64,000 bases of DNA from Ailanthus altissimus. Taxonomy: Eukaryota > Streptophyta > Magnoliopsida > Sapindales > Simaroubaceae. The notes beneath the pieces are model-generated. The model did not search any database. It was not told where the DNA came from and saw only the letters and a program-made list of their open reading frames with translations. The stretch spans positions 12,586,001-12,650,000 of the forward strand of contig OX327702.1 of NCBI GenBank assembly GCA_946807835.1, in the 5' to 3' direction. Both the position numbers and the translations under genes were made by a program. This document shows positions 1-10,080 of this stretch, piece after piece. Every line of letters begins with the position of its first letter. The first letter of the stretch is position 1.

Positions 1-1726
1 TTTTGCCAAAATCTATTTTGTTTATTTAACACTTTGATTAAACAAAAGGAAGTGCTCCACCAATTTTATTGTTGGTCTCCCACTTAAGATTAATTAAACC
101 AAGCACTAGAATAATGGCCACCTAAATTAATCTTTACCAAACAAATATAATTACTTTAATTATAATGGGTAATTAAATGGCCAACATCTAGGCCCCTCAT
201 TGTATTAAAATACAATGCCATGATCTATATATATTATAATATTATCTAATAATAGAATAACAATATATAATTTAATTATTCAAAATAATTTTGAATAATT
301 ACTTTTTACCTTACTAATTTTTACTACCATAATTAAATGGTAAAAAGGTAAAATCAAATCATAGAACAATTTTTGTCATTTGTCAATATTCTATTAATTA
401 ACAACCCTTGTTAATTAATTTAATGATGTACTTAACAATTAAGTCTTGACAAATGTACAATCTGAGGGATCCCTAACTAATTATTCTTTGCTGAAATTTA
501 TTGGATCGAACTATTCAATTCAACCCGCTACCCCAGTGCTCAACGAGTACACTTCATATTGTGAGACTCTCTAGGTCCACACCTAATTTTTCATATGGAG
601 CTTCTCCATACGTCCGTGAAAAATATCCCATACACACGTTACGGATATTACAAATTAGCGTGTTAGACCATGCAAGTTGAGGTTATTGCATATTCATATA
701 ATATTTCCATCATTTATATCCTTGAAGAGCAGAGATATAGATCATCACCGTCAAATCTCTTATTTGCTCAATCATGAACTTATCTCCAGATTTATACTTC
801 ATTAAACAATGTCATCAAACACTTTTGTGATATTGTTTATTCCTTCAGAATATCTTTTCCAAGGTATATGCTTGCGGCCACAAGTCTTTCTGAAATACAA
901 TCTCGGAGCATTAGGATATACAACCTACTCATATGAGTTAACAGATCCTATATCTATGCACACCGGACTCCATAAGCATCGGACCATACCCAGCGACACC
1001 CAGCGGTCAAACTATGAAATGTTTCTGACATGTGTGGAACCAAAGCATGGTGGATCACTCACAAGCCCACCGTGGCGCTCAGGTCAAAGGACCACAAATA
1101 CTACTCAACTCGGAAGACCTTTCATTGACGGCTTTATGAGATGTCTATTGAATGTCTTCATGAGTCTGTTCAATATCCAGTCCTTACTGAATACCTGCAT
1201 CTTTATACGAGATTCCCACTAAGCTCATGGTTTGCTAAGACTAACCATCTGGACCATCCAGATATAGACACACACTAATCTATTAATAGGTTCCACCGAT
1301 AGACCCGCATCGATAAAATTAGATCAGGAACATTATGTTTGAGAACATACTTGTATAATGACATTTCCTAGCACCATCTGCAACTCTTTGCAGCTATGTC
1401 ATTACTAATATATTCTCAGGTCATTGTCCCATTTCAGATAAGGCTCTAACTCTTTAGATTTCGCTAACTCTTATAAACTTACTAACTCTTAGTACCACTA
1501 ACTCTTAGTGTTTATAACTATTAGTGTTGCTAACTCTTAGCCCTGGTCTAAACTCTTTTAGACCAGATCTGAACTCTTTCAGATCATACAATGTCTGAAA
1601 CGTTACAAGCATCTTACCATTTAATAATAAATAATATTAACGATTTTATTAGAAATAATAATTACATAAATACTATCGCTATATATTTATACATTATGGG
1701 ATGACACGTAAGCAAAAATCCCAATA
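1..1726 (-). repeat. Copia LTR L1, minus strand, cut by the window edge
   Basis: The sequence reads as a long copia LTR on the minus strand. Its 5' end lies at the right (minus-strand TATTGGGATTTTTGCTTACG, with the expected TG decayed to TA) and its 3' end lies before base 1. It shares with at least a dozen other LTRs in the window a conserved core (about 930-1120: GTGGATCACTCACAAGCCC and neighbours). Near its 5' end (about 1440-1620) it has repeats of AACTCTTAG. A 137-codon frame at 809-1222 runs through the conserved core; it matches no protein family I recognise and is interrupted in the sister LTRs, so I do not call it a gene. Confidence 0.85.
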
Positions 1727-2779
1727 GTTACAAATATTGCAAAGCATCACGTTAGACCATATAAGTTGAGGTTATAGCATACACGTATAATCCCTCTATC
1801 AATGATATCTTGAAAGAGCAGAGATATAAATCATCACCATCAAATCTCTATTTACCCAACCATGAATTTATCTCCAGATTTGTATTTCTATAAACAATAT
1901 CTGCAATTACTTTTGCAATACTGTTTAGCCCTATAGAAATTATTCTCAAGGTTTATACTTATAGCCACAAGATTTCCTTAAATACAATTTCAGAGCATCA
2001 GGATATATAACTCATTTATATGAGCTGACAGATCTCATATCTACACACATCAAACTTCATGAGCATTATACCATACCCAGCGATACCCAGCGGTCAAACC
2101 ATGAAAGCTTTCTGACATGTATGAAACCAAAGTATGGTGGATCACTCACAAGCCCATCGTGGCGCTTAGGTTAAAGGATCACAAATACTACTCAACTCGG
2201 AACACCTTCTATTGATGGTTTTGTAAGATGTTTATTAGAGGTCTTAATGAGACTGTTCAGTACCCAGTCCTCACTGAATACATGTATCTCTATATGAGCT
2301 TCTGCTAAGCTCATAGTTTGCTAAAACTAATCATCTAGACCATACAGATATAGACATACACTGATCTATATTATTAGGTTTCATCGATAGATCTGCATTG
2401 ATGAAATTAGATCATGAACATATCGTTTGAGAGCATACTTACATAATGACATTTCCTAGCACCATCTGCAACTCTTTGCAGCTACACCATTACTAATAAA
2501 TTCTCAGGTCTTTTTTTTTTTTCATACGATTTCGCTAACTCTTATAACCTGCTAACTCTTAAAACTTATAAATTTTAGCGTTGCTAACTCTTAGTCCTGA
2601 TCTAAACTCCTTTAGACCAAATCTGAACTCCTTTAGATTATACAATGTCTAAAACGTTACAAACATATTACCATTTAATAATTAATGATATTAACAATTA
2701 TATTAGAATTGATAATTATATAAATATATAATTAAATATTTATACATAATGGGATGGCACGTAAGCACAAATCCCAACA
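1727..2779 (-). repeat. Partial copia LTR L2, minus strand
   Basis: This segment aligns with 638-1726 of L1 and ends at an intact LTR 5' terminus (plus-strand ...AAATCCCAACA at 2779). Its left part is absent here. The simplest reading is that L1 inserted into L2, so the missing part of L2 should lie left of L1, outside the window. In that case GTTAC (1727-1731) would be the right-hand TSD of L1. An alternative is unequal recombination that duplicated LTR 5' ends. Confidence 0.8.
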
Positions 2780-3313
2780 CCTGTTTCTTTATACGAGCTT
2801 TCACCAAACTTATAGTTTACTAAGACTAACTATCTAGACCATCTAGATATAGACATACACCGATCTATATATTTATTAATGTCTACATTGACAGACCAAC
2901 ATCAATGAAGATAGTTTAGGGACATAATATTTAAAAACATATTTGTATAATAACATTTCCTAGCACTATTTTCAACTCTTTACAACTACGTCATTACTAA
3001 TATATTCTCAGGTCTTTATCCCATTTCAAATAAGGCTATAATTCTTTAGATATCGTTGACTCTTATAACCTGCTAACTCTTATCAATGCTAACTCTTAAC
3101 ATTTATAACTCTTAACGTTGCTAATTCTTAGCATTTATCTAAAATCTTTTAGACCAGATCTAAACTCTTTCAAATCATACAATGTCTGAAACATTATAAG
3201 CACCTTACCATATACAAAATATAATTAGCAATTTAATGAAATGATAATATTAGTATAAATATTAAACAAATATTCATACATAAAGGGATGACATATAAGC
3301 ATAAATTCCAACA
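2780..3313 (-). repeat. Partial copia LTR L3, minus strand
   Basis: About 530 bases align with 1194-1726 of L1 and end at plus-strand ...AATTCCAACA (3313), an LTR 5' terminus. Only the start of the LTR is present. It may be the outermost shell of a nest in which L1 sits in L2 and L2 in L3. The right flank falls inside a gypsy integrase gene, which is therefore the target of L3. Confidence 0.8.
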
Positions 3314-3960
3314 ATATAATGCCAAGGTAGTCTTGAAATTCCTACGTAAGAAGATTTTCACTAGATTTTAGACTCTTCAAGCCATCATTAGTAATGAGGG
3401 GATTCATTTTTGTAACAAAATGTTCAATGCTCTATTAGCTAATTGTGGAGTAAGAGACAAAGTGCCACTTGTAAACTATCCCCAATCAAATGGTTAAGTT
3501 GAAAGTTTCAACCTATAAGTCAAACAAATCTTGGAGAAAACGGTGCAAACTAACCAAGAATATTGGGTTTCAAGACTTGATGATGCCTTGTAGGCATATA
3601 GAATGTCTCTCAAGACACCAATTGGCATGTCTCTTTATTTATTGGTGTTTGGGAAGGCATGTCACTTATCGGTTAAGTTAGAGCATCGGGCATTTTGGGC
3701 TGTTAAGAAGTTAAATTTTGATTTAAGATCATCCAAGGACTAATGATGTTACTGGTTGGGACCATTTAAGGTTAAGGAAGTCTTTTCTTATAGCGCTATT
3801 GAAGTTGAAGGTAATGATGGGAGAGTATTCTACATCAATGAACAAAGAAGGCCAAGTCCAATTATAGACATTAAGCTGGTTAGGCAACCTAAGGTATATT
3901 TCATTTTGTTTGATTTTCTTTTATTTTAGTTAACTTGTAGTTATTTTTTTCTTAGTGTGT
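3314..3960 (+). pseudogene. Ty3/gypsy (Athila/Tat-like) integrase fragment
   Basis: Plus-strand translation, with frame changes and stops, gives the last two thirds of a gypsy integrase core: [68 protein letters not shown] and LEHRAFWA in order. This order and wording fit the Athila/Tat branch. The family aspartate in 'ISD.G.HF' is asparagine here, and stops replace residues at several sites (for example after PQSNG). The first part of pol lies beyond LTR L3, which interrupts the gene. A degraded C-terminal segment (VFYINEQRRPSPIIDIKL) follows. It cannot be functional. Confidence 0.85.
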
Positions 3961-4745
3961 GTTAAGAACATTAGTAGGGAAAAAATCAAGCCAACACCCC
4001 AGCATTGTGGATTTATAGTGCCCCAACATGAATTCTAGAAACTTCTAGTCTGTTTAAAATCTGCATAACATTAGGGCATCCAAGTCCATCACTCTTACAT
4101 CATCCTTTAGCGCCTCCGTGCTCAATTGCTAGATGCCCCAATGTTAATTCTAGAATGTTTTGAAGGGTGTCAATTTACTTCAACATTAGGGTATTCAAAT
4201 TCATTGATCTTGCATTCTTAGTATAACCTAACACCAAGGCATTCACCTTCTAGCATTTCAAAGCAATGCTGAGGCAATCATATTTCAACACCCTCGTGTA
4301 AATTCTAGGAATTTCTAGGGGTCCTCAAAAGTCAGCAATGCCCTTGCATTTACAATTAACGCCACTACGTCAATTGTTCACTTGGAAGGCCAACCATTAC
4401 CAAATCAGCGCCTTAGCATTACAATTAAGCACATCTCAACGTTTTTCATTTTCAAAAAAGGTTCATAGCCCAAAATCAAGGTGCCCAAGAGTTTAACAGA
4501 GTAACGTAACAGTGTTCTCAAGCTTCAGAACTTAAAGGGTTAAACCCTTCAATACCCCTTGTGTTTCTAAAGTTCAACGCTCCTATGTTCATATAGATAT
4601 GATGAACGGTCCAACATTCTAAAGATAATACAGTTGCATTCACTTGAAAATCAAATTAAAACACTCATTTTAACTCATTTCACCTTACACAATCCCAAAC
4701 ACTCTCATCTCAAAATTTAATTCAAGCCCTAAACCCACTCAAATC
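3961..4745 (+). other. Decayed gypsy post-integrase region
   Basis: There is no open frame. The stretch follows the gypsy integrase directly and carries several degenerate versions of an AGCGCCNCAGCGTT-like word (about 3992-4006, 4109-4121, 4407-4420) and repeated AATTCTAGAA words. I infer that it is the 3' non-coding part of the same gypsy element. It ends where copia LTR G begins. Confidence 0.5.
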
Positions 4746-5318
4746 TATTAGGTACCGATTAAACTGGTTTATGCATGTGATAGTTATGTCTATTATTCAT
4801 ATACACGCATCAAATATATACATGTATGCAGTGAAAACTTAAATAACCAATAATGAACACAATTTAACCATTTTAATCACATTAAAATAAATTGAGAATT
4901 TTTACCTTGCAGTCTTTGGATTAAAGAGCTACTTGAGTCCACCTGAAGTGTAACTGGTTGATAGTTTTAATAATTAATTATGGTAGGTTTGATTGTCTAG
5001 AACAGCAGCTTTGAATCCAATACTGGTTTGACACTCTAAACCCTAAATTTATTTGTTTTACCCTTGATAAACACTTTATCAATAAAATAAATTTTTAATG
5101 CTTTTAATGGCTAAGGTATATTAGAGAAGATTATAAATAGTAAATTCAACTCTTGAATTCAAAGAGAAAGAAACAATTTCTTTCTTATTTTCTTTTTCAA
5201 TATGGTTAGCCAAGTAAAGCAAAACTTACATCATTTTTTTTCATTTATCACATATATATTTAACCAAATTAAAAAAAATTAGTTACACCAGAGTTAACAC
5301 TTAACTTAGGTTTAAATT

Positions 5319-8300
5319 TGTTGAAGCTGATGCTTACGTACCATTCCAATATTGTATGAATATTAATTATTTAATACTTATACAATAAATATTTTAAATA
5401 AAATTTGTTAATTTTATAAACATATAGTATAATGCTAGTAACACTACAGACATTGTATGAACTGAAGGAGTTCAGATATGATCTAAAGGATTTAGACCAT
5501 GGCTGAGAGTTTGCAATGCTGAGAGTTAGAACAATATCATTGTGTAAATATATGTCTCAAACATTATGTTCCTAATCTATGTTCACCAATGCGGGTCTAT
5601 CGATGAATCTTTATTATATAGATCAGTATATGTCTATATCTGACTGATGCATATGGTTGTTATTAGCTGACTATAAGCTTAAAGCTTGTATAGGCATACG
5701 GGTATCCAATAAGGACTGGATGCTAAACAGACTCATGAGGACCCAATAGATATTCTATGAAACTATCAAAGGAAAGTCATCTTTAATTGAGTTGTATTCG
5801 TGGTCCTTTGACCTGAGCGCTATGGTGGGCTTGTAAGTGATCCACCATACTTTGGTTCCACATATGTCAAGCACCTTTCATGGTCTAACCACTATGTGTC
5901 TTGGGTATGGTCCGATGCTCATAGAGTTCGGTGTGCGTAGATATGGGATCCGTCAGCTTACATAGGTAAGTTGTATATTCGATGCTCCAAGATTGTATTT
6001 TTTAAAGTCTTGTGGCCACAAGTATAAAAACGAAAAAAGATTATTCCACAGGGTTAAAAATTATGGAAATAGTCTTTGTGTATATTGTTTATTGAGATAC
6101 AAATGTGAAAATAAGTTCATGGATAAGAAAATGAGAATTTGACGGTGCTAATCTATATCTTCGCACATCCAGGGTATAAATGATAGAAGGATTATATGTA
6201 TGTTTAGTAAACTCAACTTGTATAATTTAACGTACTAATTTGTAATATCCGTAACGTGTGTGTGGGGCATTGATTGAGATGCTATAGTAGTTAAGCGCAA
6301 GTGCACGCTATCGTATCAAGTAATATAGGATTTTAAGTCCAGATATCGATCCCACAGAGACTATACAATCTAATTCTATAAATCAAGTACTAAAATTATA
6401 TCTACTTAACTTTTATTCAGAAAATCACAATCTGAAATTTATTTAACTAATCTAATTCTATCAATTAACTAAACAAAAAACAAAGAGTAAAATTCACAAA
6501 TAAAGATAATCTAGGGTTTTGACTCGTCCCCTAGTATTTCATTGGATTTATTAACCACTTAGTTAATCCTTTAATACCAATTGATTGACTTAGACACTAA
6601 TTTCATCACAAGCCTCTGTCGATGGTCAAGTAACTATATTACGCATTATAACAATCACCTATATGTCTATGGTAATCAAATCAGAATGTAATTCATTAAG
6701 ATCAAGTCTAAATTATATCATATATGCCACCTAGGTATATGTCTATCCTAGATGGAACTTATAGTTGTTACCCTATGATCATGCATCAAACTACCCTAGG
6801 TTAAACACATGAATCCCTCCGTCAAGTTCATCATACTTCCTCAATCATTCAAAATATTGATAAGGTATAATGAAAGCATTAAACACAAGATAGAATGAAT
6901 CAATTGAATTTATCAAGTTCATAAACTAAAATTTAACACAATCCAAATCCATACTAGGTTTACATAGTCTAACCCTAGATAAACAATTTAACCCATCACA
7001 AAACCAAAAGTATCAAACCAATTCATAAAGATCAACAAGAACAATAACATAATGATAAAGAAAGAGAAGAAAAACTAATCAAAGTGACTCCTTGATGTGC
7101 CTCTCCCTCAATCTTGACTTGAAACTTGAATCTTGATCTTGATTCTTCAATCTTTGGCTTTGATCTTTGATCTTGTGTTGTGAATTCTATCTCTAAGTTT
7201 TTTTTGCCTTTTTTCTCCTCTCCCCCTCTTAGGGTTTTTAACTTTCTATTTATAGGTTTTTGTCTTCAAAACACTATTCACGAGTTACTGTAGCAAAATA
7301 CTGACCTGGCTGCCGCGGCGCTCAGTTGCTGGGCACCCAGCCCTGGTACCCCTTTCGTATTTTGAGCATAACTTCTTCGTTTGACGTTCGATTCACCTCC
7401 TGTTTATTCCTATACGTCACAGTTTCCGTTGTGCATCGATTTATGATCAGAAAATACAATTAAATAGACAAATATTTATGATTTGGAGTAAAAATTAAAA
7501 GTTGGGTACAATTAATGCTAGTGCTTTTACGCCCTTATCAGGCATCGATTACAGACTTATAGAATAGTTCTATTTGACAAATCGGGTGTGGACATAGGGA
7601 GTCCTGTAATATGAAATGTATTCGTTGTGCACTTGAGCAGCATACCGTATTGAATGATTTGATACAATAAAATCTATCAATTTACTAAGGTTAAGTTAAC
7701 TAAAGTATATGGTTAAATAGTAGGACCCACTTTAGGTTAACTTGGTAACCTTGTAAGGACATAAAAGTAATTTCACTTAATGATTATTTAATTGTTAAAT
7801 AATTAAAATAAATATTTATTTCTTTAATAGTTAAATAAATAATTTAACTTAACTATGGTTAAAAGTTAACCATATTGTTAAGTTAAGGTTAACATTACTT
7901 AATGGTTAAGTAAAGGTTAACCTAACCATGGTTAAGTTAGTTAAGTAGGGTTAAATTATTTCAATGTTTATTTAACTTAAGAGTTAAGTTAAACTATCCT
8001 AACTAAGGTTAAATATTAACTATAATTAAGTTAAGTTAAATGTACATTCAAATTTGAGTGAAATTAAAGAAAATACTTGTTAAATTAAATTCATTCAAGT
8101 GTTAAATGAAATTAATGTAAGTAAAAATTAGATTTTTGCCAAGTTATTTTTGGATGGCCAACTAAAGAGGAAAAAGAGAGAAATTTTTTTTCTTCTTAAT
8201 TTATAATTCAAGTGTTAAAGTATAGATTAAATTTTATTCTCCATTAGGTTTAGGCCATTAAACTAATTAAGTGTTAAATTTATTGATTAAATGTTAATTA

Positions 8301-8622
8301 AAGAAAAATAAAATACTTAGGGTTTAATTTGTTAAACTGATTGCTCGATTAACATACTACTATTCTAGATAATTAAACCTACCATTTGTTGATTGTTAGA
8401 ATTGGCAAAGTTTACATTTCTGGTGGACTTCAAGCAGTTTTAATCCAAATGCTTCATGGGTTAAATTCTCAATTCTATCATTAATTTGATTAATATGTAT
8501 TAATTGTGTTCATTGTAAATTTTTAGACTTTCGTTGTGCACATATATGTATGAGATATATATATTTTGTATGATGAACACATATACCACATGCATGCACC
8601 CTTGAATAATCAACACTCAACA
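5319..8622 (+). repeat. 5' LTR of copia A (split by solo LTR E)
   Basis: It runs from TGTTGAAG to ...ATCAACACTCAACA, directly followed by the primer site. About 2.0 kb remain without E and its duplicated target. The conserved LTR core lies at about 5800-5960. The segment 7680-8050 is a low-complexity zone built of GTTAA, TTAAC and GGTTAACC words. The last 150 bases hold the terminal block shared by this LTR family (CATGCATGCACCC). Confidence 0.9.
6271..7540 (-). repeat. Solo LTR E, Tat/Ogre-like
   Basis: The 1270-base insert is flanked by exact TSDs GGCAT (6266-6270 and 7541-7545). The unoccupied site is visible in the 3' LTR of A at about 14100 (GGGGCATCGATTATGG). On the minus strand it starts TGATAAGGGCGTAAAAGC and ends ...GCATCTCAATCA, a TG...CA LTR. 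The minus-strand start resembles the Tat/Ogre-like LTR start near 61118 (TAATAAGCGCATTTTATAC). The plus-strand GCACGCTATCGTATCAAG and GATCGATCCCACAGAGACT-like words fit plant Tat-branch LTRs. There is no coding content. Confidence 0.85.
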
Positions 8623-8624
8623 AT

Positions 8625-8636
8625 TGGTATCAAAGC
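8625..8636 (+). promoter_or_regulatory. Primer binding site of copia A
   Basis: TGGTATCAAAGC lies two bases after the LTR end. It matches, with one change, the standard copia primer site TGGTATCAGAGC complementary to initiator Met-tRNA. Confidence 0.85.
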
Positions 8637-10080
8637 AATTTCATGTTGTTTTAGGTGTTTTTAGTGTTGGCTAAATGTTGGCTGTGTTGTACGATAAGTT
8701 CCAGGGCTGTGGTGGTGCATTTCAAGTGTTGAAAATGCAAAATTGGTATAAAAAAAACAACCTCTAGAATGTTGTAGCATTTATGTCCAACACTATAGCG
8801 TTAATGGTGAACACTGTGGTGTTAGGGCTTCCAGGCCGTAGCGCCGCAGCGTTCATGCATAGCGCCGTAACGCTAGAAAGCAAGCGCCACAGCGTTGAGA
8901 CTTTTAAAGCCCTAGCGCTGCAATGCTAAATGATCAACGCCGCAGCGTTGACACTAAAAAAAAAAATTACTTTTACATATGGAGGTTTATAAGATGCAAT
9001 AATAAGAACTATTAGTTTGTGGTTATTATTATTTTTTTGTTGGTAACTACAATGAGAGCCCTACTAGTGGGGGTTAGTTGTACTTGTACATAAATAAATA
9101 ATTGATTGAGAATAACATTCTCATGTGATGAGAGCATGTATTTAAAATCTCTCTTAATTAGATTAAAATTTATTATATTATGTAATAATATTTTAAATGG
9201 TCCATCTTATCAATACGGTGTTAGACGGGTCACTACGATCTTTTCCAATATTGCTTTAGCATAAGGGATTTGGTCGGTGTGACTTAGACTATGTCGATGA
9301 GTCAAATATATGCGAACATATGATCCAATATTGATTTAGCATGAGGGTAGTGTTAGTAACATATATTTGACTATTGACAAGTTACATTGAAATACATTTA
9401 CCAAATATTATTTTAGTGTGAGGATAAGGTGTATTTAGGATCAATAGTAAGAGTTGCATAAGATGCAATTGACAAGAGTCGTCTACGTGTTGGGTTTACA
9501 AAGACCAATATTGCTTTAGCGTGAGGTTGGAGTAAAATGCCAATAGGGTCCACTTCTCATTGTATAGTTTAAAATTTTAAACTATCGTTATCCCATTTGA
9601 GAGATTAAAGGAATTAAGTAAAGCAGCAGGAGGGCATCTTTAGATTAAAAAATGTATAATAGTTATACCCATAATCTAAAGGGTTATTAATTAACAATTA
9701 GAAATGTTCTGCTATACATCTTTTAATTTGTCTTATAGAGATAAGATACTTGTCTTATAGAGATAAGATATGTATGAGCAATTCGTTAATACTGTCGATC
9801 AAATTACACTAACTATTGGGTATAGAATAAAATATTTAGACTTACTTATGAATATAAGAATAGTTCTAGATTTAGAAATATTTGATATATCTAAACCACA
9901 GATAGAGAATAGTCACAATCGAAAATGTTTCCATTATGATAAGGTTTGAACTAGTAAGTGTTACTATTCAAGGCACCTTGACTTAAGAAAGATTAACCCA
10001 TTAGATATTTATTTTACCAAACATTAACAAATCATTAGCATATGATGCTAAGTGTACAAGGGTATAAGATACCGCTTGTC
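8637..10080 (+). other. Leader and decayed gag of copia A
   Basis: The leader contains five copies of an AGCGCCGCAGCGTT-like word between 8839 and 8951. Then come four spaced copies of a 'CCAATATTGCTTTAGCGTGAGG'-like unit (about 9245, 9324, 9401, 9503), each about 80-100 bases apart. The same arrangement, with a different consensus, occurs in element C. The block ATGAGAGCCCTACTAGTGG is also shared with C. A 22-base tandem duplication with TTATAGAGATAAGATA lies at about 9732-9768. From about 9770 a faint gag remains (NSLILSI, then MNIRIVLDLEIF in shifted frames). There is no usable frame. Confidence 0.6.

Noticed and set aside
809..1222. 137-codon frame (and the related frame at 59740-60036) as a gene
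   Set aside because: It lies inside the conserved core of copia LTRs, has no recognisable domain, and is broken by stops in other copies of the same LTR.
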